Of a stretch of DNA of 64,000 bases, positions 24,269-32,562 are shown one piece after another; position 1 is the stretch's first letter; each line of letters begins with the position of its first letter. The position numbers were made by a program, and so were the translations under genes. Below the pieces are notes generated by a model that ran no database searches, was not told the DNA's origin, and saw only the letters and a program-made list of their open reading frames with translations. This DNA comes from Rickettsiales bacterium (GTDB taxonomy: Bacteria > Pseudomonadota > Alphaproteobacteria > G027485855). The stretch covers positions 62,001-126,000 of the forward strand of contig JAIXQD010000033.1 in assembly GCA_027485855.1 (NCBI GenBank), read 5' to 3'.

Positions 24269-25198
24269 ATGAACACATGGCGCGGATACATATTTATCAA
24301 ACACGGAACCAACTATAACTTTGTGGGTAAGCGTTGGTACGCCTTTTTGTTTAGTCTCGCCTTGGTTGCGGTTACGATTGCCTTCCTTTTCTGGCAGGGG
24401 CTGAACTTTGGTATCGATTTCAAAGGCGGCATCCTCATAGAGGCCAAAGGCTCTACGGCCATTGATGTTGCGTCGGTACGGCAAACTCTGTCTCCGCTCG
24501 GCCTGAATGAGGAAATACAAGAATTTGGCGCACCCGATACGGTGCTGATTCGTGTGGCGCAGCAGCCAGGTGGTGACGCTGCACAAATGGCCGCCGTTGC
24601 AAAAGTTCGTGATACTTTGGGCGACAATTACGAATACCGACGGGTGGAAGTTGTCGGCCCCCGCGTCGGCGATGAGCTATTTCGTACCGGCATTATCGCA
24701 ACATTACTCGCGGCCTTAGCTATCGGTCTTTATGTGTGGATACGTTTTGAGTGGCAATTTGGCGTATCGGCGCTGATTGCCACCGTTCATGACGTTTTTG
24801 TGACTGTCGGTCTGTTCACAGTTCTGCAGCTTGACTTTGACCTTACTGCCGTTGCGGCCCTACTTTTGCTCGCGGGCTATTCTATCAACGATACTGTCGT
24901 TGTTTTTGATCGCATCCGCGAAAATTTACGCCGCCATAAACGCGCCGAATTAAGCGAGGTTATTAACATCGCCGTCAATGAAACATTATCGCGCACCATC
25001 AATACCGCTGGCACAACATTAGTGGCAATATTGCCCCTGCTGTTGTTTGGTGGCGAGGCCATGCTCAATTTCTCCTTGGCAATTTTCTGGGGTATTTTGG
25101 TTGGCACATTCTCATCAATTTATGTCGCGGCAGCCATTTTGCTTTATTTGCCGCCCATTCGTCACACCGAGAATAGCGGCAAATCTCAAGCGGCTTAG
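24269..25198 (+). CDS. secF: Protein translocase subunit SecF
   Basis: SecF is part of the SecDF complex, which uses the proton gradient to pull exported proteins through SecYEG. The 309-residue protein has an N-terminal membrane segment and then FGIDFKGGILIEAKG. A periplasmic domain ending VVGPRVGDELFRTG follows, and then five further membrane segments including YSINDTVVVFDRIREN, the SecF signature. The ATG at 24269 is chosen; a TTG at 24251 is possible. No secD is found beside it, although the two usually sit together. The 3' end overlaps the convergent prepilin peptidase gene by four bases. Confidence 0.96.
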   Translation: MNTWRGYIFIKHGTNYNFVGKRWYAFLFSLALVAVTIAFLFWQGLNFGIDFKGGILIEAKGSTAIDVASVRQTLSPLGLNEEIQEFGAPDTVLIRVAQQPGGDAAQMAAVAKVRDTLGDNYEYRRVEVVGPRVGDELFRTGIIATLLAALAIGLYVWIRFEWQFGVSALIATVHDVFVTVGLFTVLQLDFDLTAVAALLLLAGYSINDTVVVFDRIRENLRRHKRAELSEVINIAVNETLSRTINTAGTTLVAILPLLLFGGEAMLNFSLAIFWGILVGTFSSIYVAAAILLYLPPIRHTENSGKSQAA

Positions 25199-25650
25199 CG
25201 CATCAGATAATTCCCGCCAATATACAAAGCACATAAATTTATAATAAGGCCGCCAAATAAAAATGGCGCAAAGTAAACCACGCCTATTTTGCGTCCAGCG
25301 AGACGCAGCGAACCCATCCAAAGCAAAGCAAGCCATGCTGCCAAGCACCAGGCCCACATCACCGACCATGGGCCAAACACTAAAATCGCCAGACCGCTCC
25401 ATTTTGCATCACCAAAACCCAACGCATCTCGACCAAAACAAACATAATAAAGCTCGTTGGCAAGCCATAGCCCGCCCACCACCAGCAGGGCAACATAAAG
25501 CGTCTGCACATTATTTTGCGCTAATAAAAAAGCCAATGCTGGCAGCGTGGCACAGGCCAAGGGTAAGTCGGGCACAAGCCCCGTGCGTGCATCAATATAG
25601 GCTGTGTAGCCCAAAGCAATCAGTGCAAAAACCGCTACAAATATTTCCAC
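25195..25650 (-). CDS. Prepilin peptidase, A24 family (CpaA/TadV-like short form)
   Basis: This inner-membrane aspartic protease removes prepilin leader peptides. It has about 152 residues and five or six membrane segments. Both catalytic aspartates are visible: one in AYIDARTGLVPD and one in ALGFGDAKWSG. The N-terminal methylase domain of PilD is absent, so it belongs to the short CpaA/TadV/PilU-like type. The start is uncertain. The GTG at 25648-25650 keeps the first membrane helix intact and begins just after the upstream pilin gene; a TTG at 25683 would overlap that gene. Its place after two pilin-like genes suggests that it processes them. Confidence 0.85.
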   Translation of the reverse strand: MEIFVAVFALIALGYTAYIDARTGLVPDLPLACATLPALAFLLAQNNVQTLYVALLVVGGLWLANELYYVCFGRDALGFGDAKWSGLAILVFGPWSVMWAWCLAAWLALLWMGSLRLAGRKIGVVYFAPFLFGGLIINLCALYIGGNYLMR

Positions 25651-25652
25651 AA

Positions 25653-26231
25653 TTAGCTGCACCCTGTGCAAGTGCCCGGGCAAACGGCCGAACCATTGCG
25701 TATGATAAACACGCTAATACGTTGATCAGTACTAGCGCTATCATAGCTTATTTCGCTGCCGCTAAAGTTAGCCACAGCGCGTGACAATGCGGCCCGCACG
25801 GGTGTAGCCGCGGCATTTGCCGTAATTGGGCAAATACTTATACAAATTGTGCCTGCACCGTCATTGCAGTAAACCCATGGCTGCATCCCGCCCGGTGTAA
25901 CCGGAAAAGTTGCCGGACGCGGACCGGTCCACAGATTCTTATTGCTGCCTGTATCACCTGGGCAATCGACTCTATCCATTGTCGGCGTGCCTGATGGTGT
26001 TGCCGGAAAACCTGCACCAGCATTACCACGGGTAATCATGTCACATTCTAAAACCTTAGCCCGAAAAAGATTTGCCTGTGTCCGCAGCTCAACATTGATG
26101 CGGTCACTCATAGAAGCACTGCCAGAGCCACCAGTACTCAGCGAAATAGCCCCAGCCAACACCGCCAATATTGCAATGATAAATAAAATGGGGCCAATGG
26201 CTATGCCAGATCTTATCGAATGCCGCTGCAT
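25653..26231 (-). CDS. Type IV pilin-like protein A
   Basis: The 192-residue protein has a short basic leader and then SGIAIGPILFIIAILAVLAG, a pilin-like hydrophobic helix. Cleavage after the glycine would put proline at +5, where classical pilins have glutamate. The C-terminal globular part is Cys-rich (VDCPG, VYCND, ISICPI and a final CPGTCTGC) and shares WTGPRPATFP, RAALSRAVANF and SYDSAS with the neighbouring paralogue. AAGGA lies nine bases before the ATG. It is likely a pseudopilin or minor pilin of the adjacent pilus system. I recognise no named family. Confidence 0.7.
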   Translation of the reverse strand: MQRHSIRSGIAIGPILFIIAILAVLAGAISLSTGGSGSASMSDRINVELRTQANLFRAKVLECDMITRGNAGAGFPATPSGTPTMDRVDCPGDTGSNKNLWTGPRPATFPVTPGGMQPWVYCNDGAGTICISICPITANAAATPVRAALSRAVANFSGSEISYDSASTDQRISVFIIRNGSAVCPGTCTGCS

Positions 26232-26255
26232 GTGAGTTGTCCTTAATTTATGTGT

Positions 26256-27050
26256 TTAGTTTGTCGGGCAAGCGGGGTTTGTTCCGCGAGAAATCCAAAT
26301 AATAACTTCTTGGCCGGCGCTGGCGCTGTCATAACTATATTCACTGGGCCCCATGCTGCGCAAAGCCTTTACAATGCCGCGGCGCAATTCAGCCCGAGCC
26401 GCTTGTGCACTATCTGGCACAATACGGATGCAACGGCTATCGTCTGTGCCGCCATTATGATAGGTCCAATGACCGAAGCCGGGTGGTGGCCCAGGTAAGG
26501 CAGCCGGACGCTGGCCTGTCCAGATATTCTGCCGCCCGGTTGCGTATGCCGGACACTCAACGCCAAATACACCCATTTGTGGGCCTAGATATGTCCAAGT
26601 TACGCCGCCATCACTCACAGCCCCACTCAAATGAGCTGGCGCCGTGCTGCCTGATGTGCCGGCATTTTGCGCCGAGTAAACATGTCCGCCACGCAACACA
26701 CGATTACCAGATGCATAAACGGTGGACGTGCTCCAAGCCGGCGGGCTGGCACCACGAACAGGCCAAGCCGCGGCGTCCCAGTTGCCTGTGGCAGGGTTGC
26801 GGGCTTGTAGCTGGACACACTCTTGAATCTTACTTTTAACCAGCTCGATTTGGCCACGCAGCTCCATCGCGACACGGTCTTCCGAAATGGCCGCGCCCAT
26901 CCCGCCACCACTCATGGTTGCAGAAATAAAACCAGCAATCACCGCCAGCATGGCTAATGCAAAAAGCACAGGGCCGATGGCGATACCCCTATTAAGGGGG
27001 CGCACAGGTTTTAATTGCACGTCGAAAGATTTAGCCCATTCTGTCGTCAT
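26256..27050 (-). CDS. Type IV pilin-like protein B with inserted surface module
   Basis: The approximately 264-residue paralogue of the preceding pilin has a longer leader (MTTEWAKSFDVQLKPVRP). The same core NRGIAIGPVLFALAMLAVIAG follows, again with Pro at +5. It shares ELRGQIELVKSKIQEC, NIWTGQRPAALP, RAELRRGIVKALRS and EYSYDSAS with pilin A. Between the N-terminal helix region and that shared C-terminal half it carries about 53 extra residues absent from pilin A (26580-26738). The start is the ATG at 27048-27050; a TTG at 27137 is less likely. It is divergent from cysD. I infer a minor or tip pilin. Confidence 0.7.
   Translation of the reverse strand: MTTEWAKSFDVQLKPVRPLNRGIAIGPVLFALAMLAVIAGFISATMSGGGMGAAISEDRVAMELRGQIELVKSKIQECVQLQARNPATGNWDAAAWPVRGASPPAWSTSTVYASGNRVLRGGHVYSAQNAGTSGSTAPAHLSGAVSDGGVTWTYLGPQMGVFGVECPAYATGRQNIWTGQRPAALPGPPPGFGHWTYHNGGTDDSRCIRIVPDSAQAARAELRRGIVKALRSMGPSEYSYDSASAGQEVIIWISRGTNPACPTN
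26580..26738 (-). other. Inserted tail-fibre/adhesin-like module in pilin B
   Basis: The segment runs from PAWSTSTVYASGNRVLRG through GHVYSAQNAGTSGSTAP to SDGGVTWTYLG. This is the pattern Tx-Y-xxG-xx-V ... Y-xxxxAGTSG-xx-P ... DG-xx-TW. I recall this pattern from phage tail and surface carbohydrate-binding proteins. Pilin A aligns well on both sides of it but lacks it. Confidence 0.6.
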
Positions 27051-27117
27051 ATGCTGATTATCCCGCAAATCGGTTAATAATTCTTGCGAATCTGCCCTTT
27101 CTAGCGAGAATGCATTG

Positions 27118-27123
27118 TATAAT
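27118..27123 (+). promoter_or_regulatory. Possible -10 element for cysD
   Basis: A perfect TATAAT lies 26 bases before the cysD ATG, in the gap between divergent pilin B and cysD. No good -35 lies 16-18 bases upstream, so an activator may be needed, as CysB-type regulators are in other bacteria. GGAG at 27141-27144 is the ribosome site. Confidence 0.4.
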
Positions 27124-27149
27124 ATAATTTCAACCAAACCGGAGCAAAA

Positions 27150-27956
27150 ATGCTTCCCGACCTCAAACGACTAAGGCGCTTAGAAAGCGAGTCGATTTAT
27201 ATTCTGCGGGAGGCTTACCGGCATTTTAGTCCGGTTTGTATGTTGTGGTCCCTTGGTAAAGATTCTGGGGTTTTAATTCATTTGGCAAAAAAAGCCTTCG
27301 ATGGCGTTGTGCCCTTTCCTGTCGCACATCTTGATACTGGCGCAGAGTTTCCTGAAACATATAAATTCCGCGAGGAATATACTAAAAAATGGCAGCTCAA
27401 CCTTATTGTTGCCGAGTGCGCCCCGATTGAAACAATCGACTCCACACTACCACCAGGTGCGCGCTTTGCTGCGCGCAAAACGGCTGGCCTTAAGCAACTG
27501 CTTGCCGACCATCCTTTTCGTGGCATTGTAGCGGGCATTCGCCGCGATGAGCAAGCCACCCGCGCTAAAGAAAGAGTTTACTCACCACGCGCCGAAAACA
27601 ACCGCTGGGATATGCTCGAGCAGCCCACCCTTTTATGGGAACATATGCCCACACACCTTAATCAGGGGGCGCATATGCGCGTTCATCCTCTGCTTTCTTG
27701 GAATGAGCTAGACATCTGGCACTATATAGCCCAAGAACAAATTGAGTTAGTCCCGCTTTATTTTTCGCGCAATGGCGAACGGTTCCGCTCGCTCGGCGAA
27801 CAGGGTATCACCCTGCCTATTAAAAGCGAGGCCAGCACTATCACTGAAATAATTGCTGAACTCAGCGCCACAAACACTGACGAACGGTCAGGTCGAACCA
27901 TGGATCATGAGGCAGAAGATGTCTTTGAACGTCTCCGCACAGCCGGCTATATGTAA
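27150..27956 (+). CDS. cysD: Sulfate adenylyltransferase subunit 2
   Basis: CysD is the small catalytic subunit of ATP sulfurylase and makes adenosine 5'-phosphosulfate from ATP and sulfate. The 268-residue protein of the PP-loop family has LWSLGKDSGVLIHLAKKAF, HLDTGAEFPETYKFREEY, GIRRDEQATRAKERVYSPR and the C-terminal DHEAEDVFERLRTAGYM. GGAG lies five bases before the ATG. It overlaps the start of cysNC by 38 bases, which fits a two-subunit enzyme made together. The pair lies between two halves of a pilus locus on the opposite strand. Confidence 0.96.
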   Translation: MLPDLKRLRRLESESIYILREAYRHFSPVCMLWSLGKDSGVLIHLAKKAFDGVVPFPVAHLDTGAEFPETYKFREEYTKKWQLNLIVAECAPIETIDSTLPPGARFAARKTAGLKQLLADHPFRGIVAGIRRDEQATRAKERVYSPRAENNRWDMLEQPTLLWEHMPTHLNQGAHMRVHPLLSWNELDIWHYIAQEQIELVPLYFSRNGERFRSLGEQGITLPIKSEASTITEIIAELSATNTDERSGRTMDHEAEDVFERLRTAGYM

Positions 27957-29799
27957 AACACCTACTGCCGCAATAAGCCTGCGACTGGTTGTCGCGGGCC
28001 ATGTTGACCATGGGAAATCGACGCTCATCGGCCGCCTGTTGGCCGACACGGGCAGCATTGCCGATAGCCGCATTGAATCAGCAAAAAGCGCGGCGCAAAG
28101 ACGCGGTCAAGAATTTGAACCAGCTTTTCTGCTTGATGCGCTGCAAATTGAGCGCAACCAAGGCATCACCGTTGACACAACCGAAATTCATTTACGACTG
28201 GCCAATCATCAAGTGACCATTATTGATGTGCCCGGCCATCATGAATTTTTGCGTAACATGATAACAGGTGCCGCATCAGCAGATGCTGGTTTAATACTGG
28301 TTGATGCCGAGGCTGGCCTTGGTGCGATGACCCTTAAACATGCAGAAATGTTTAGCCTGCTTGGTATTGAAAATCTTGTCGTTGCCATAAATAAGATGGA
28401 TCTTGTCGGCTATAGCCAGCAACGATACCTTGCGCTTAAAGGCGAGCTTGAGCAATTAGCCAGCAAACTTGCGCTTAACCTCAAAGCCGTTGTGCCTGTT
28501 GCTGCACGTATCGGTCATAATATTGTTAAGCCCGCCGCAGAGCTTTCTTGGTATGGCGGCTCAACCTTACTTGAAGCCGCGCTGGGCCTGTCAAAAATTG
28601 ATGGCCAACTCGCAGAAAAACCACTGCGCTTATCCATTCAAGATGTCTATCGTTTTAACGAAAGACGTGTCACCGCAGGCCAGCTACTTTGTGGCAAAAT
28701 CAGCGTCGGCGATAGGGTAATGCTATCGCCCAGCGGTACGCATGCAAAAATCGCCTGGATTGAAACAGCACGTTCTGGCAAATGCGATGCGGCCAGTGCG
28801 GGCGATGCTATCGCGCTTGGCTTTGATAAACCTATTTTTGCTGAGCGCGGCCAAATTATTTGTTACCCCCATGAAGCGCCAAGCATTATCAACAAAGTCA
28901 AAGCGCGGATATTCTGGCTACAGGCAACGCCCTTAGTCTTAGGTCAAACTGTGAGCCTGCGTCTGGCGACACAAGAAGTACCCGCCAGAATAACCAGCTT
29001 AAAACTAGACGACACAACCCTTAGCGAGATTTCTGCCAATATGGTGGCAGAGGCCGAGCTAGATTTAGATAAGCCACTGGCTTGCGATACTTTAGCAAAT
29101 AACACCAGCATGGCTCGCTTTGCTCTGTGCCTTAATGGCGCAATTTTTGGTGGCGGCAATATTATAGAAACGCTTAGCGCGGTGCGGTCCACAACCGCTC
29201 AAAACATAACGCCGCCCGAGCAAGCCTTAAACTATAATCAGCGCAAGCTGCGCCAACATCATCGCGCTGGCGTTATCTGGCTTACCGGTCTTTCTGGGGC
29301 AGGAAAAAGCAGCATTGCCGCTATTGTTGAAAAACAACTTTTTGAGCAAGGCTGGCAGACCTACCTTCTTGATGGCGATGCTTTACGCACCGGCCTCAAC
29401 AGCGACCTTGGCTTTAGTCAGGCCGATCGACAAGAAAATATACGCCGAGCCGGAGAAGTAGCCGCACTCTTTGCCAGCGCCGGCATCGTTACTCTTTGTG
29501 CCTTCATCTCACCCTTTGCGGCCGATCGACAGCTGGCGCAAGCCGCCTGCCATCGCGCCGTGGGCGCTGGCGCCTTCCATGAAATTTACGTCAATGCTCA
29601 ATTAGCCAGCTGTGAAGAGCGAGACATTAAGGGCCTATACAAAAAAGCGCGCAACGGACTTATTAGCGATTTTACCGGCATATCTTCGCCCTATGAGCCG
29701 CCGGCCAATCCCAGCTTAATCATTCACACCGATGATGAGTCTTTAAATGAGAGCGCCGCACGGCTGATGGATTACATCATCAAAAACCTAAGCCACTAA
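27919..29799 (+). CDS. cysNC: Bifunctional sulfate adenylyltransferase subunit 1 / APS kinase
   Basis: The approximately 626-residue fusion joins the GTPase subunit of ATP sulfurylase to APS kinase, as in NodQ. The CysN part has G1 AGHVDHGKSTLIGRLL, NQGITVDTTEIHL, G3 DVPGHHEFLRNM (commonly DTPGHEQYTRNM) and G4 AINKMDLVG. The CysC part, from about residue 450, has Walker A GLSGAGKSSIAAIVEK, LDGDALRTGLNSDLGF, DRQENIRRAGEVAALF and the SPFAADR segment. Its product is PAPS, used for sulfate reduction or sulfation. The ATG at 27919 is preceded by GAGG at 27909-27912. Its stop is four bases from that of the convergent pilus gene. Confidence 0.95.
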   Translation: MSLNVSAQPAICKTPTAAISLRLVVAGHVDHGKSTLIGRLLADTGSIADSRIESAKSAAQRRGQEFEPAFLLDALQIERNQGITVDTTEIHLRLANHQVTIIDVPGHHEFLRNMITGAASADAGLILVDAEAGLGAMTLKHAEMFSLLGIENLVVAINKMDLVGYSQQRYLALKGELEQLASKLALNLKAVVPVAARIGHNIVKPAAELSWYGGSTLLEAALGLSKIDGQLAEKPLRLSIQDVYRFNERRVTAGQLLCGKISVGDRVMLSPSGTHAKIAWIETARSGKCDAASAGDAIALGFDKPIFAERGQIICYPHEAPSIINKVKARIFWLQATPLVLGQTVSLRLATQEVPARITSLKLDDTTLSEISANMVAEAELDLDKPLACDTLANNTSMARFALCLNGAIFGGGNIIETLSAVRSTTAQNITPPEQALNYNQRKLRQHHRAGVIWLTGLSGAGKSSIAAIVEKQLFEQGWQTYLLDGDALRTGLNSDLGFSQADRQENIRRAGEVAALFASAGIVTLCAFISPFAADRQLAQAACHRAVGAGAFHEIYVNAQLASCEERDIKGLYKKARNGLISDFTGISSPYEPPANPSLIIHTDDESLNESAARLMDYIIKNLSH

Positions 29800-29803
29800 A
29801 CCC

Positions 29804-30313
29804 TTAGCCCTCTTTTGGTTGGGGCAAAGTGTATTGCCTGATTTTTCCCTGTATGCGGGCATAAACTTTTGACTGCCCTTCGCAGCCATCCCCCACGCAC
29901 AACCGGTCGATCTGCCAAGATATTTCAGGCGCCATAGCCTCTAATATGCTGACAGCATTCACCCAGGTGTGAAACTTTACCGCAGAGTCACCGCTTATTG
30001 TTATGCGGTTTTGGTCTGAAGCTAGTTTTAGTTCAGGAAATTGCTTTTGCATTAAATTGGCAATAAATTTAAGCCGCTCATCGGTGACTTCTGTCTCAAC
30101 TGGCGCATTAAAAATTGGTTGCTGCATCAAAGCCTGGTCTAGATCTTGGCTTAAAGTTGCAGCCGAGCGCACTTCGTAAATGGCGATTAGCATCATCGTT
30201 AAGGCAACAAACCAAACAACGGTAATAATAACCATTGATTGTTTATCTAAGGCAGCCAGCGCCCGCACCACAACACGGGGACGTATCATCTTCATGTAAT
30301 TATCGCGGTTCAT
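29804..30313 (-). CDS. Bitopic inner-membrane pilus assembly protein (PilO/GspM-like)
   Basis: The 169-residue protein has a short cytoplasmic N-terminus, one membrane helix at about 27-46 (MVIITVVWFVALTMMLIAIY), and a periplasmic domain with strands and a Cys pair (RLCVGDGCEG). The size and topology match GspM/PilO-type alignment proteins of type II secretion and type IV pili. The sequence match is not strong enough to name it. It is the last gene of the secretin-led operon, six bases after its neighbour, with GAGG five bases before the ATG. It probably bridges the platform to the secretin. Confidence 0.55.
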   Translation of the reverse strand: MNRDNYMKMIRPRVVVRALAALDKQSMVIITVVWFVALTMMLIAIYEVRSAATLSQDLDQALMQQPIFNAPVETEVTDERLKFIANLMQKQFPELKLASDQNRITISGDSAVKFHTWVNAVSILEAMAPEISWQIDRLCVGDGCEGQSKVYARIQGKIRQYTLPQPKEG

Positions 30314-30319
30314 ATGGCC

Positions 30320-31333
30320 TCACTTAATTTGGCAGCTTGACGTGGGCAAACTTCTGACCAAGAAACCATCCGGCAAAATATCTGCCGTTGTCCCACATAT
30401 CGCTACAATACGGTCATTGGTTACGCCACGCGGGATTTGCGCCTCCCACTTCAGCCCATCAACACCGATCTCGTATTTTTTGAGCCAACCCGCAACGGCC
30501 AAGAGCTCATCATTGACGCGCATAAAGGCGGCCATTTGTACGCGAATGGGGCTGATGCGCAAATTATTTGCGGTATCAATAATCTTTTGAATTTCTTCTG
30601 CTGAACGCTGCTTGGCTTGGGTTAAATCTGTTTGATGATTAAGCGCATAAAGACTAGCCATGAGCCACACCATGGTTGAAAGCAAAGCAATCATCATGCC
30701 GCCCACAACCAGCGACATTGTCAAAAAACGACGGGCGCGGTCTTCTAACAAAGAGTGCGAGTGCCATGGCACGGGCAATAATTGGTCAATAAAATCAGGC
30801 ACCAAGCCAATAATGCGCGCGCCGCCAAGTTCACGCGCAAGCTTATCGGCTTTAGCTTGAATGACCGCCGTTGTACCACGATGTAACAGCAAACCATCGC
30901 TGGTTACGGTCATAAGCATGGCCGCTTCTTCCGCAATATAAATATATAAAACATTACCGCTATCTGCCGCTTCCATACCCGGCAATAACGCCGCAAGCGG
31001 GCACCAGGTGTTCGGCCGCGAACCAAGGTCGCTTGAACGAACAGCTAAATACCATATCTTTTCGCCGCGGGCCGACCAAACCATATGCAAGCGCTCAGTA
31101 TCACAAGCCTCTGCCGCGGCTTGCCAAGCCAACTTCTCTTCCTCACCAGCAACACGCGGGATACACCCACCAACAATTTCAGGCGGAAAATACCAGCCAT
31201 TCAATTCGGGCATTGTGCCCAAAAGCGCACTCTTAGTGTCCGATGAAACCTTAGAGGTTATTGAACTAAAAGTATCACCACCTATTTTGCCAATTTGTCC
31301 GGCTTTTTCTTTAATGTCTGCCACAAGATCCAT
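30320..31333 (-). CDS. Bitopic pilus platform protein (PilO2/GspL-like)
   Basis: The 337-residue protein has a large cytoplasmic N-terminal domain (1-200), one membrane helix at about 203-231, and a periplasmic C-terminal domain of about 100 residues. This is the layout of GspL and of R64 PilO. The cytoplasmic part includes VWSARGEKIWYLAVRSSDLG and LLPVPWHSHSLLEDRARRF; no ATPase motif is present. A GGTGGGGG purine run lies before the ATG. It follows the platform protein by two bases. I infer that it contacts the ATPase and the inner-membrane platform. The family assignment is from topology and position only. Confidence 0.55.
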   Translation of the reverse strand: MDLVADIKEKAGQIGKIGGDTFSSITSKVSSDTKSALLGTMPELNGWYFPPEIVGGCIPRVAGEEEKLAWQAAAEACDTERLHMVWSARGEKIWYLAVRSSDLGSRPNTWCPLAALLPGMEAADSGNVLYIYIAEEAAMLMTVTSDGLLLHRGTTAVIQAKADKLARELGGARIIGLVPDFIDQLLPVPWHSHSLLEDRARRFLTMSLVVGGMMIALLSTMVWLMASLYALNHQTDLTQAKQRSAEEIQKIIDTANNLRISPIRVQMAAFMRVNDELLAVAGWLKKYEIGVDGLKWEAQIPRGVTNDRIVAICGTTADILPDGFLVRSLPTSSCQIK

Positions 31334-31335
31334 GA

Positions 31336-32562
31336 TTATCCCCCACCGCGCATCTGATTAAGGCTATCCATGAAGCCTTGATTTTGCGTCATGATTAAAT
31401 AAATCATCAGCAGCACAGTTAAACCGCCGAACAACATCATAAAAATTAAGCCAGACTGCATAATTTTTCTTTGCGCCGCTTTCGCGCCATTAGCACGCTC
31501 TTCTGCAATCGAATCCATAACTTCAGCAATTTGTGATACTTGCTGCGCTGTCGCGATTTGGTCTTGCTCGACCTTATTGAGTGGCGAGCGCGCCAAGGCG
31601 CGTGCAGGCGGCGCGCCCGCTCTTAGCCTTTCGCGCGACTTAGACCAAAATTCCTGCACCTCTGGAAACATCGACGACTCAGAAATAATCTCTAAGGCCT
31701 CATCTAAGGGCACATGCCCGCGCAACAAACGCGCCGTAAGTTTGCAAGTATCCGCAAGCGCTGTATCACGCAGATAGGGGCTAAACAGCGGCATTTTAGT
31801 TAGTAGCTTTGAGGCCGCATGATCTTTTTTGCCGCGATTGACATAATAGGTTACTGCAAATGCTAGCACCGCCAAACATATAGCCACACAAATGAACAAC
31901 ATGATCAGGTTTAACGTCTCACCTAAATCAACTGCCTTATTAAATTTTTCAACATCTTCAGCATTGGTGCTTTCTATCCCTTTGCTCCGCAACCAAGGAA
32001 TGAAGCCAAAATGCGTGCTAAAAATTGTACTGATGACAGTAAAAATATCAAAGGCCAACCAACCCATGGCGGCCATAATAATTTTCATCTGTCCGCCTTT
32101 TTGCTCAATATGCTGAATGGCGTGATGAATAACACCTTTAAGGTCGCCGGCTTTCTCCCCAGCAATAATAATGGCCATCGTCGCGGCATCAAACAGCTTA
32201 AGCACGCGCAGCGCATCTGAAAAAGAGCCGCCGCCCTTAAGCACACTGCGCGTTGGCAAAAAAGCAATTCTGCGGTCGGGGTCAGTTTCGTTTTCAACGA
32301 TGTTTAAAAGCGCTGTACCAGCAGAGCTGGTGGCTGTTTGAAAGCGCAAGGCGCGCAATAATTGTAATTGCCAGCTACGTGAGCGTGTGTCAAACCACTC
32401 CACATTAGATTGTTTTCTTTGGTCGATGGATATTGGATACAACCCACGCATACGCAAGGTGCGCCGCACATCCCTTGCGTCTGGCATGTAAAAATCTTCT
32501 TCGCGCACTGTGGTCGAACCGTCTTGTGCAGTTGTCGCATAACGAACGCGCCAAAGCCTCAT
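31336..32562 (-). CDS. Type II secretion/type IV pilus platform protein (GspF/PilR-like)
   Basis: The 408-residue polytopic protein has two T2SSF repeats. The first half includes FSDALRVLKLFDAATMAIIIAGEKAGDLKGVI. The second includes LADTCKLTARLLRGHVPLDEALEII, SGERLRAG-like packing (RERLRAGAPPARAL) and QVSQIAEVMDSIAEE. Membrane segments lie at about 161-185, 216-240 and 370-393. It anchors the assembly ATPase in the inner membrane. The ATG overlaps the ATPase stop (ATGA at 32559-32562). The N-terminal 50 residues, MRLWRVRYATTAQDGSTTVR onward, are the cytoplasmic ATPase-contact region. Confidence 0.88.
   Translation of the reverse strand: MRLWRVRYATTAQDGSTTVREEDFYMPDARDVRRTLRMRGLYPISIDQRKQSNVEWFDTRSRSWQLQLLRALRFQTATSSAGTALLNIVENETDPDRRIAFLPTRSVLKGGGSFSDALRVLKLFDAATMAIIIAGEKAGDLKGVIHHAIQHIEQKGGQMKIIMAAMGWLAFDIFTVISTIFSTHFGFIPWLRSKGIESTNAEDVEKFNKAVDLGETLNLIMLFICVAICLAVLAFAVTYYVNRGKKDHAASKLLTKMPLFSPYLRDTALADTCKLTARLLRGHVPLDEALEIISESSMFPEVQEFWSKSRERLRAGAPPARALARSPLNKVEQDQIATAQQVSQIAEVMDSIAEERANGAKAAQRKIMQSGLIFMMLFGGLTVLLMIYLIMTQNQGFMDSLNQMRGGG

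Noticed and set aside
25653..27050. A shufflon-type variable pilus tip, as in R64 pilV
   Set aside because: The two pilins share sequence, but there is no recombinase gene and no set of inverted repeats or partial C-terminal cassettes.
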